Assembly (NCBI GenBank): GCA_964522665.1
Contig: CAZFVY010000046.1
Location: forward strand, 1 to 50,775
Direction: 5' to 3'
Source: CAZFVY01 sp964522665
GTDB taxonomy: Bacteria; Verrucomicrobiota; Verrucomicrobiia; Limisphaerales; CAZFVY01
Length of the DNA stretch: 50,775 nt
Shown here: positions 8,295 to 15,038 of the stretch, in pieces
How positions within the stretch are numbered: position 1 is the first letter of the stretch
How the letters are laid out: each line of letters opens with the position of its first letter
Position numbers and translations under genes: made by a program
Notes under the pieces: generated by a model
What the model was told of the DNA's origin: nothing
Database searches by the model: none
The model's input: the letters and a program-made list of their open reading frames with translations, nothing else

Positions 8295-9008
8295 ATGCGC
8301 CCGACGACGCGATCAGCCTCACCCCAAACGGCCAAAACGCCCGCCGCGGTATGGCGCCACGTCACCAATATTTTCGTCGCGCCGGGTGACGTCTTTGACG
8401 AGTTGCTCGCCGCGCCGCGTAGCATTGCCAATTGGCTCGTTCCCCTTCTCCTTGTCAACGTGGTCGGCGTCGCGGCCCTGGCGGCGTTCGTCCATCTGCC
8501 CTTTTTTCAGCCGCGGATGAAGTCCATGGGAATGTACCAACTGCGCGAAAACGCGACCGAGAACCTGATTCAGTCATGGCACGCGGAGTGGGACTTGCGG
8601 GACGAATACGCTCGTGAAATGACCCTGTTGGGCGGCTCGATCACCATCGTCGTCTCGACCTTCGCTGGCGCATATTGGTCGGCGCTGGTTCTCTGGGGCC
8701 TGGCGCGGGCGCTTTTCCAAACCCGCCTGGACTTTATGAAAGTCGTCGAACTGACCGCCGCAACGGGCGTCATCCTGGGGCTGGGAACCATCGTGACCAT
8801 CCTGCTCGTGCTCGCGACCGGCAACGCGTCGATCAAGCCTGCTTTGGGGCCGCTAAACCTTTTTGAATTGTGGAGCGCCGCTGCGCTGGCGACCGCGCTC
8901 GCTCGCGTCACCGCCGCCTCGTTCGGCGAGGCCGCGTTCTGGGTATTTGTTTACTGGATCGCGCTCAAGCTCCTGATCTGCGCGCTGAGCGTGCCGGCGC
9001 CCGCTTAA
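8295..9008 (+). CDS. Yip1-like integral membrane protein
   Basis: A 237-aa protein with about five predicted membrane helices. The opening pattern, a short cytoplasmic segment with 'IFVAPGDVFDELLAAPRS' then a helix, matches the YIP1 family, in which an amphipathic 'P...F..L...P' stretch precedes the first helix. Bacterial members often sit with ABC exporters and sensory genes; their role is unclear. It is the last gene of the ECF operon, 4 bp after the permease, and ends in a palindrome that also covers the end of the opposing aminotransferase gene. Confidence 0.75.
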   Translation: MRPTTRSASPQTAKTPAAVWRHVTNIFVAPGDVFDELLAAPRSIANWLVPLLLVNVVGVAALAAFVHLPFFQPRMKSMGMYQLRENATENLIQSWHAEWDLRDEYAREMTLLGGSITIVVSTFAGAYWSALVLWGLARALFQTRLDFMKVVELTAATGVILGLGTIVTILLVLATGNASIKPALGPLNLFELWSAAALATALARVTAASFGEAAFWVFVYWIALKLLICALSVPAPA

Positions 9009-9016
9009 GCGCCGGC
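8993..9016. terminator. candidate bidirectional terminator hairpin
   Basis: A perfect 8-bp inverted repeat, GCCGGCGC (8993-9000) and GCGCCGGC (9009-9016), with an 8-nt loop. It lies between two convergent genes; the loop contains the TAA stop of the Yip1-like gene, and the opposing stop is at 9018-9020. There is no T-tract on either side, so it is either a Rho-independent-like element without the tail or an RNA-stabilising stem. Confidence 0.45.
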
Positions 9017-9017
9017 C

Positions 9018-10196
9018 CTAACGATGACGGGCCACGAAATTCGCCATGCGCTCCGCGGCGATCTGAATTTGGTCCAACGCCGTCGCGAAACAACAACGCA
9101 AGAAACCCTCGCCGCACTCCCCGAACGCGCTGCCGGGCACGCACGCGACCTTTTCCTCTTCGAGCAGTTTCACGGCGAACTCCTTCGACGTCAGCCCGGT
9201 TGAACGAATGCACGGGAACGCGTAAAACGACCCTCGCGGAAGATGGCACGCAAGCCCCATGTCATTGAAAGCGCGCACGATAAAGTTGCGCCGCGCGCGG
9301 TAATGCTCGCGCATCTCCGCGGTGTCCGGCTCGCCGCGCAGGAGCGCCTCGACGGCCGCCTCCTGGCTGATGATGCTCGCGCAGAGCATCGAATACTGGT
9401 GCACCCGCATCATCGCCTCAATGATCTCCGCCGGTCCGCACGCGTACCCGATGCGGAAGCCCGTCATGGCGTAAGCCTTGGAAAACCCGTGCAGAAAAAT
9501 CGTCCGTTCGCGCATGCCGGGGAGCGCGGCGATGCTGCAATGTTCCCCCTCGAAGACGAGTTCGGAATAAATCTCATCGGTGATGACCAGCAGATTGTGC
9601 CGCAGTACTACGTCGGCGATTTTCAGCAGTTCGGCCCGCGTCATCGTGCCGCCCGTCGGATTGGTCGGGAAATTCAGCATCAACGCCTTGCTGCGCGGCG
9701 TGACCGCCCGCTCGATCGCCTCCGCCGTCACCGCGAAGCCGTTCTCCGCTGCGCAGGCCACCACCACCGGCACGCCGTGCGTCAGCTTCACGCTCGGTGA
9801 ATAGCTGACGTAGCACGGCTCGTGATAAATGATCTCATCGCCGGGATCGATCACCGCCCGCAACGCGAGGTCCAAGGCCTCACTGACCCCCACCGTGACC
9901 AGAACCTGACGGTGCGGATCGTAACTGACGCCGAAATTGCGCTCAACATTAGCGCTAATGGCGGAGCGGAGCTTGAGCAAACCCAGATTTGACGTGTAAC
10001 TGGTTTTGCCCCGCTCGAGCGCGTAAATCGCCGCCTCGCGGATGTGCCACGGGGTGACGAAATCCGGCTCACCCACGCCGAGCGAAATCACGCCGGCCTG
10101 GTTCTGCACCAGTTCAAAAAACTCGCGAATGCCGGAACGCGGAATATCCGCGACGTGCCGGGCGATGAATCCTTGCGATTGAAACGGAGGCGCCAT
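9018..10196 (-). CDS. PLP-dependent class I/II aminotransferase
   Basis: A 392-aa fold-type I aminotransferase of the aspartate/aromatic aminotransferase superfamily. Motifs: GVGEPDF and YTSNLG in the N-terminal part, NFPTNPTGG at about 175-183, ITDEIYSELVF at about 205-215, and the Schiff-base lysine in GFSKAYAMTG (Lys240), followed by the phosphate-binding arginine in GFRIGY. It would exchange an amino group between an amino acid and a 2-oxo acid; the substrate cannot be read from the sequence. Length is normal. It is convergent with the ECF operon, and clpX lies upstream on the same strand with a 75-bp gap, so it may be co-transcribed with clpP-clpX. Confidence 0.93.
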   Translation of the reverse strand: MAPPFQSQGFIARHVADIPRSGIREFFELVQNQAGVISLGVGEPDFVTPWHIREAAIYALERGKTSYTSNLGLLKLRSAISANVERNFGVSYDPHRQVLVTVGVSEALDLALRAVIDPGDEIIYHEPCYVSYSPSVKLTHGVPVVVACAAENGFAVTAEAIERAVTPRSKALMLNFPTNPTGGTMTRAELLKIADVVLRHNLLVITDEIYSELVFEGEHCSIAALPGMRERTIFLHGFSKAYAMTGFRIGYACGPAEIIEAMMRVHQYSMLCASIISQEAAVEALLRGEPDTAEMREHYRARRNFIVRAFNDMGLACHLPRGSFYAFPCIRSTGLTSKEFAVKLLEEEKVACVPGSAFGECGEGFLRCCFATALDQIQIAAERMANFVARHR

Positions 10197-10271
10197 AAGT
10201 GGGGTCTGGTTAGGGTTTCACGAAGCTCGGCCAGCCCGGAGCCTAGGCCAGCCGCCGGACCAGTCGAAAAA

Positions 10272-11567
10272 TTACGCGGCCGCTTGATCCTGCTTGCGGC
10301 GGATCAAGGGCTTGGCCTCGCCGAGCACGGCGGGCTGAGTGACTTTCACCGACAAGACGTCGTCGCTGTTCGGGATCTCGTACATGACGTCCAGCATGAG
10401 CTTTTCTAAGAGACTGCGCAACGCCCGCGCTCCGGTGCCTTTTTTGAGCGCCTGGACCGCCAGTTCACGCAATGCCTCCGCAGTGAACTCCAGCTCGACC
10501 CCTTCCATCGCCATCAGCTTCACGAACTGCTTGGTCAGCGCGTTCTTCGGCTGGGTCAGGATTTGCACCAACTGATCCTCGGTCAATTCCTCGAGCACCG
10601 TCACCATCGGCAGGCGGCCGATGAACTCGGGAATAAACCCGTAGGCTAACAGGTCCTCCGGCTCCACGTATTGCAATACTTCGCGCGGTTGCGCGGTGGC
10701 CATCTTCAGCCGGTGCTCGACCGCGCCGAAGCCCATGACGCGGTTGCCCAGGCGCCGCTGGATGATCTTCTCCAGATCGACGAACGCGCCGCCGCAAATG
10801 AACAATATGCTGTTCGTGTCCACCCGGATATATTCCTGCTGCGGATGTTTGCGCCCGCCCTGCGGCGGAACGTTGCAAATCGTCCCTTCGAGGATTTTCA
10901 GCAGGGCCTGCTGCACGCCTTCGCCCGAGACGTCGCGCGTGATGGAAACGTTTTCGGTTTTCCGGGAAATCTTGTCGATCTCGTCAATATAGACGATCCC
11001 CATTTGCGCCCGCTTGACGTCGTAGTCCGCGTTTTGGAGCAAGCGCAGAATGATGTTCTCGACGTCCTCGCCCACGTAGCCAGCCTCGGTCAGCGTGGTG
11101 GCGTCGGCGATCGCGAAGGGCACGTCCAGAATCTTGGCCAGCGTCCGCGCGAGCAAAGTCTTGCCTGACCCGGTCGGGCCGATGACGAGGATGTTGCTCT
11201 TCTCGATTTCGACATCGTCGTGCATGCCGGTCGGAACCTCGACGCCGGCCGGCCGATTCGTGGGGCCGCCGTTGTCGATCTGGATCCGCTTGTAATGGTT
11301 ATGCACCGCCACCGAGAGCGTCTTCTTCGCGTGCTCCTGCCCGATGCAATGCAGGTCAAGCTGGCGCTTGATTTCGCACGGCTTGGGAACGTTGATCTTG
11401 GGCGAAGTCTTTTTTGCCTCCGCGCGCAGCTCCTTGTCGAGCGCCGTTTTGCAGAGGACGATGCAACTGTCGCAAATGTACACGCCCGGCCCCTGAATCA
11501 GCTTCTTCACTTCCGCGTGCGATTTGCCGCAGAAGCTGCAGAGCGTCAGTTGATTTGGGCGCGCCAT
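10272..11567 (-). CDS. clpX: ATP-dependent Clp protease ATP-binding subunit ClpX
   Basis: The AAA+ unfoldase that recognises tagged substrates and feeds them to ClpP. It has an N-terminal zinc-binding domain (Cys10, Cys13, Cys32, Cys35), Walker A GPTGSGKTL (about 130-138), the pore loop AGYVGEDV, Walker B GIVYIDEIDK, the VSGEGVQQALLKILEG signature, and MGFG (in NRVMGFGAVE) in place of the IGF loop that docks on ClpP. The length of 431 aa is typical. The start is ATG at 11567. clpP lies upstream on the same strand (84-bp gap), so the two partners are probably expressed together. Confidence 0.98.
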   Translation of the reverse strand: MARPNQLTLCSFCGKSHAEVKKLIQGPGVYICDSCIVLCKTALDKELRAEAKKTSPKINVPKPCEIKRQLDLHCIGQEHAKKTLSVAVHNHYKRIQIDNGGPTNRPAGVEVPTGMHDDVEIEKSNILVIGPTGSGKTLLARTLAKILDVPFAIADATTLTEAGYVGEDVENIILRLLQNADYDVKRAQMGIVYIDEIDKISRKTENVSITRDVSGEGVQQALLKILEGTICNVPPQGGRKHPQQEYIRVDTNSILFICGGAFVDLEKIIQRRLGNRVMGFGAVEHRLKMATAQPREVLQYVEPEDLLAYGFIPEFIGRLPMVTVLEELTEDQLVQILTQPKNALTKQFVKLMAMEGVELEFTAEALRELAVQALKKGTGARALRSLLEKLMLDVMYEIPNSDDVLSVKVTQPAVLGEAKPLIRRKQDQAAA

Positions 11568-11614
11568 GGCCGATTAAGCTATATCCAGTTTCGATTCTCA
11601 GGTCCAAGCCCAGT

Positions 11615-11630
11615 TCGGCTCCAGAGCCGA
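11615..11630 (-). promoter_or_regulatory. small hairpin between clpP and clpX
   Basis: TCGGCT (11615-11620) and AGCCGA (11625-11630) form a perfect 6-bp stem with a CCAG tetraloop, about 20 nt downstream of the clpP stop on the transcribed strand. No U-tract follows. It may partially attenuate read-through into clpX or stabilise the clpP transcript. Confidence 0.3.
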
Positions 11631-11651
11631 CGGCGGGACTCGTACGACTTC

Positions 11652-12281
11652 TTATTTGTCCATTGGCGCTCCGTCCGTCAAGCCTGGGATTTCCTTGCGG
11701 GACTTGACGACCTCGTCCACCAAGCCGTAGGTCTTGGCTTCCTCGGCGCTCATAAAGTTATCGCGATCGCAGTCTTTCTCGACCTGTTCGACCGGTCTGC
11801 CGGTGTGGCGCGAGATGATCGCGTTCAAGCGGCCCTTGAGTTTGAGCATGTACTTGACTCGAATCTCGACGTCGCTGGCGGCGCCCTCGGCGCCACCGAG
11901 GACTTGGTGAATCATGATGTTGGCATTCGGCAACGCGTAGCGTTTACCTTTGGTCCCACCGCACAGCAAGACCGCGCCCATGCTGGCCGCCTGGCCGATG
12001 CAGTAGGTATTCACGTCGCACGTCAGAAATTGCATCGTGTCATACACGGCCAACCCCGCGGTGACGCTGCCACCGGGCGAATTAATGTAAAGATGGATGT
12101 CCTTCTTCGGGTCGGTCATCTGCAGAAACAGCAGTTGCGCGATAATGACGTTGGCGACCGCGTCATCGACCGGCGTGCCCAAGAACACGATCCGATCCAC
12201 GAGCAAACGGGAATAGATGTCGTAACCACGTTCACCGCGGCCCGTCTGCTCGACGACGTAAGGGACTAAAAAGTTTTGCAT
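11652..12281 (-). CDS. clpP: ATP-dependent Clp protease proteolytic subunit ClpP
   Basis: The serine peptidase that forms the double-ring proteolytic chamber used by ClpX. From the ATG at 12281 (209 aa, opening MQNFLVPYVVEQTGRGERGY) the catalytic triad is visible as Ser100 (GQAASMGAVL), His125 (MIHQVLGG) and Asp174 (in CDRDNFMSAEEA). The oxyanion-region glycines in NSPGGSVTAG are also present. An in-frame TTG at 12338 would add 19 residues with no family support, so the ATG was chosen. rnc lies upstream on the same strand and clpX downstream. The trigger factor gene that often precedes clpP is not here. Confidence 0.98.
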   Translation of the reverse strand: MQNFLVPYVVEQTGRGERGYDIYSRLLVDRIVFLGTPVDDAVANVIIAQLLFLQMTDPKKDIHLYINSPGGSVTAGLAVYDTMQFLTCDVNTYCIGQAASMGAVLLCGGTKGKRYALPNANIMIHQVLGGAEGAASDVEIRVKYMLKLKGRLNAIISRHTGRPVEQVEKDCDRDNFMSAEEAKTYGLVDEVVKSRKEIPGLTDGAPMDK

Positions 12282-12421
12282 GATATTCAGATTTCCAAAC
12301 TTCTGTCGCAACCTAACGAAGGGTATGGGGGGCGTCAAGCGCGCTCCCGTTGATTTCTTCCGCGATTGAAGCGCGACGCGAGAGTCGGTCCGCGCGCGCT
12401 TTCACAAGGGAGATTCTGAAG

Positions 12422-13141
12422 TTAACCAGTCTGATTCTCGACCGGAGCTTGGCTGGCCCGGAGCCTGGTCAGGGCCGCCAGCGCCGCCTCGCCTTCCGCG
12501 GTCTTCTTGCTCTTGCCCCTGCCGCGCCCCAGTTCGACCCCGTCATGGAACACCGCGCACTCGAACAGCCGGTCGTGATCCGGGCCGGTCACCGATTCGA
12601 TCTGGTAACGCGGCGGGTCCGGCGACTTTGATTGCAGCATTTCCTGAAGTTCGCCCTTGGGATTATCGAGATGGGGGATGACCCCCTGCCCCTGGAACAT
12701 ATCCTGAAATTGCCGCAAGACGATTTCCGAAGCCGCCGGAAATCCGCCGTCCAGGAACACCGCCCCCAGCACCGCCTCAAACGCGTCCGCCAGCGTCGAG
12801 GGCCGTTCCCGACCGCCACTGGTATCCTCCCCGCGGCTCAGGACCAGGTAACCGCCGAGTTCCAGGCGCTGGCCTAATTCGGCAAGCGTCCGCCGATTGA
12901 CCAGGTGGGCGCGGGCCTTGGTTAGCGGGCCTTCGTTCACCGTCGGATATTGCAAAAAGAGTTCCCGGGTCAAAATCAATTGCAGGACCGCGTCGCCGAG
13001 AAACTCCAGCCTTTGATTGTGCTGGCTGACCCCGGCCTGCTCATGCACGGCGGAAGGATGCGTCAACGCGAGGCGCAACAAGTCGAGATTTTGAAATTCA
13101 TAGCCGAGCCGTTCTTGCAGCGCCGAAAGGTCCGCGGTCAT
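12422..13141 (-). CDS. rnc: ribonuclease III
   Basis: The double-stranded-RNA endonuclease that processes rRNA precursors and structured mRNAs. The signature NQRLEFLGDAV lies at 42-52, with the second acidic cluster in LADAFEAVLGAVFLDGG. A C-terminal double-stranded-RNA-binding domain occupies about residues 160-230 and includes 'GRGRGKSKKTAEGEAA', typical of its third conserved segment. From the ATG at 13141 the protein has 239 aa, normal for the family; an in-frame TTG at 13165 would overlap the upstream gene. The stop of the zinc-ribbon gene is 20 bp upstream, suggesting one transcript. Confidence 0.97.
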   Translation of the reverse strand: MTADLSALQERLGYEFQNLDLLRLALTHPSAVHEQAGVSQHNQRLEFLGDAVLQLILTRELFLQYPTVNEGPLTKARAHLVNRRTLAELGQRLELGGYLVLSRGEDTSGGRERPSTLADAFEAVLGAVFLDGGFPAASEIVLRQFQDMFQGQGVIPHLDNPKGELQEMLQSKSPDPPRYQIESVTGPDHDRLFECAVFHDGVELGRGRGKSKKTAEGEAALAALTRLRASQAPVENQTG

Positions 13142-13161
13142 GGGGAGACAAAGCCCGGCGG

Positions 13162-13803
13162 TCAAGCCGTCGTCGGCGTTTGAGCCAGCGCCGCCTCGGG
13201 TTCGACGGGGCCGTCTGGACTCGCTTCGGCGGGTTCCGCGGGCGGTTCGGCCGGTGGCGCCTCGACCACCATGTTCGCCGGCCCGCCGGACGGTTTCAGT
13301 CCGTGCTCCAACAAATCGGCGACGTCGCGCTGCACCGCCTCCAGGCGGTCCATTTGCAGGTTGGGATCGGGCACGGTAAAGACTTCTCCCGTGCGCGCGT
13401 GTTCATAGACGAAAATCCGCTGTCCGTCCTGCTGGAGTTGCGCCTTGATCTTCAGCGTCCGCTTCCGCTCCAGCATCACGGCGATGATATAGCACGCGGC
13501 CGCATGGGCGGGATCGTTTTGCTCGGTGAGTTTGCGCAACAGCGTCTCGGCGGTTTCCTTTTGAATCGCCTCCGCCGGAGCGGCGGGCGGCGTCTCAAAT
13601 ACGCCCTGCCAATGAGAGACGAAACCTTTGCGGTCGTTGGCGCCCTGGCTGTACTGGGACTCCCAGCAGCCGCCGCAGACGTCCAGGCGCTCGTAGCGGT
13701 GTTTCTCGTCGAAGAGCAGGGTATGGTACGATTCCTTGTCCGCAAAAGGCTTGGCGCAGGCCTGACATGCGCGGGCGCGCGCCTGAAGATTCCACTCAAT
13801 CAT
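13162..13803 (-). CDS. zinc-ribbon protein of unknown function upstream of rnc
   Basis: A protein of about 213 aa opening with a probable zinc-binding pair CxxC...CxxC (Cys13, Cys16, Cys43, Cys46 from the ATG at 13803). A middle domain (about 75-160) includes LLRKLTEQNDPAHAAACYIIAVMLERKR and the C-terminal tail is rich in Pro, Ala and Glu, probably disordered. I do not recognise the family. Close spacing to rnc suggests co-transcription and perhaps a role in RNA or protein handling; that is inference. Its 5' end lies 82 bp from the divergent M24-like gene. An alternative start is at 13821. Confidence 0.8.
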   Translation of the reverse strand: MIEWNLQARARACQACAKPFADKESYHTLLFDEKHRYERLDVCGGCWESQYSQGANDRKGFVSHWQGVFETPPAAPAEAIQKETAETLLRKLTEQNDPAHAAACYIIAVMLERKRTLKIKAQLQQDGQRIFVYEHARTGEVFTVPDPNLQMDRLEAVQRDVADLLEHGLKPSGGPANMVVEAPPAEPPAEPAEASPDGPVEPEAALAQTPTTA

Positions 13804-13885
13804 GAATAAAGTTGTTAACAATGCGCTACGGCGCTTATGCTCGCTTCAGTATCACAGACGCAACCCGAACTGCAATCCCATTCAA

Positions 13886-14983
13886 ATGAACCCTGAATTG
13901 TCGCATAAGTTGACCCAGGTCCGCAAGCTGCTCGAAACCGCGGGCGCCGACGCCGCCCTTTTCGGACGGCAGCCGAATTTCTCCTGGCTCGCCTGCGGAG
14001 GCGAGGCGCACATTCCGTTGAACACCGACCGCTCGTTTGGTCAACTGCTGGTCACTCGCGACCGTTTTTATGTCCTGGCGAACCGGATCGAAATGGGCCG
14101 CCTCCAAGCCGAGGTCCTGGCCGGGCTTGGCGCGGAGTCGCTTCTTTTTGAATGGTACGATCCGAAAGGCGCCGTCAACGCCCTCGCGGAAGTCGTCTCT
14201 CCGAAAAAAGTCATCTCGGACACCGGCGATTGGGGCGCCCGCCTCCGCCCCGAGCTTTTCGCCCCGCTGCGGTATTCCTTGCGCGCCGCCGAAGTCAAAC
14301 GCTACCGGGCGCTGGGTCGCGCCGCCGAGAGCGCGTTGCGCGCCGCCTGCCTGGCCATCGAACCCGGGCAAAGTGAGTTCCAAATAGCCGGCCGCGTCGC
14401 CGAGGAATGCTGGCCCCGGAACCTTACCCCCGTGGTCCTGCTGGTGGCGACGGACGACCGGATTCGCCGTTTTCGGCACCCGCTGCCAACGACCAAGAAA
14501 CTGCGCCGCCACGCCATGCTCGTTCTGTGCGCGCGTCAGCATGGCTTGATCGTGGCCTTAACTCGGATCGTCCACTTCGGCAAAACGTCGGCCGACCTCG
14601 TCAAGCGCCACGCCAGCGTCTGCGCGGTGGACGTGGCGTTGAACGAGAGCACGCGGGTCGGCACGCCCGTGCGGGAAGTCTTCCGGCGCGGCGTGTTGGA
14701 ATACGAACGCCAGGGTTTCCCGACCGAGTGGCATTTGCATCACCAGGGTGGCCCGTGCGGCTACGAAGGCCGTGACTACCTAGGCACGCCGACGGCGAAC
14801 GGCGTCGTCCAGGAGAATCAGCCCTTCGCTTGGAACCCCTCGATCACGGGCACGAAATGCGAAGACACGATACTGGCGACCACCAAAGGCCCGCAAGTCA
14901 TCACGGCGGCCCAAGACTGGCCGATGGTGAAGGTCGAATGGAACGGTCAAACCGCTTTGCGGCCGGATATCCTGGTTCGTTGA
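13886..14983 (+). CDS. M24-family (creatinase fold) protein with degenerate metal site
   Basis: A 365-aa protein with the creatinase/prolidase N-terminal domain (about 1-135) and the 'pita-bread' M24 domain (about 140-365). Family resemblance is clear in the ending of the catalytic half: HHQGGPCGYEGRDY, then NQPFAWNPSITGTKCEDTIL. In active M24 peptidases the metal ligands are Asp, Asp, His, Glu, Glu. Here the His (HHQGG) and the last Glu (CEDT) remain, but the two Asp positions lie in LCARQHGLIVALTRI with no Asp, and the first Glu is Asn (WNPS). It is probably not a normal dimetal aminopeptidase. The ATG at 13886 gives family length; in-frame upstream codons to 13802 look non-coding. Confidence 0.85.
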   Translation: MNPELSHKLTQVRKLLETAGADAALFGRQPNFSWLACGGEAHIPLNTDRSFGQLLVTRDRFYVLANRIEMGRLQAEVLAGLGAESLLFEWYDPKGAVNALAEVVSPKKVISDTGDWGARLRPELFAPLRYSLRAAEVKRYRALGRAAESALRAACLAIEPGQSEFQIAGRVAEECWPRNLTPVVLLVATDDRIRRFRHPLPTTKKLRRHAMLVLCARQHGLIVALTRIVHFGKTSADLVKRHASVCAVDVALNESTRVGTPVREVFRRGVLEYERQGFPTEWHLHHQGGPCGYEGRDYLGTPTANGVVQENQPFAWNPSITGTKCEDTILATTKGPQVITAAQDWPMVKVEWNGQTALRPDILVR

Positions 14984-15038
14984 GTCGGACCGAGCGTCCC
15001 GAGCTAGCCAAGGTCGCACACGATCAGGAGGCCGGGGC

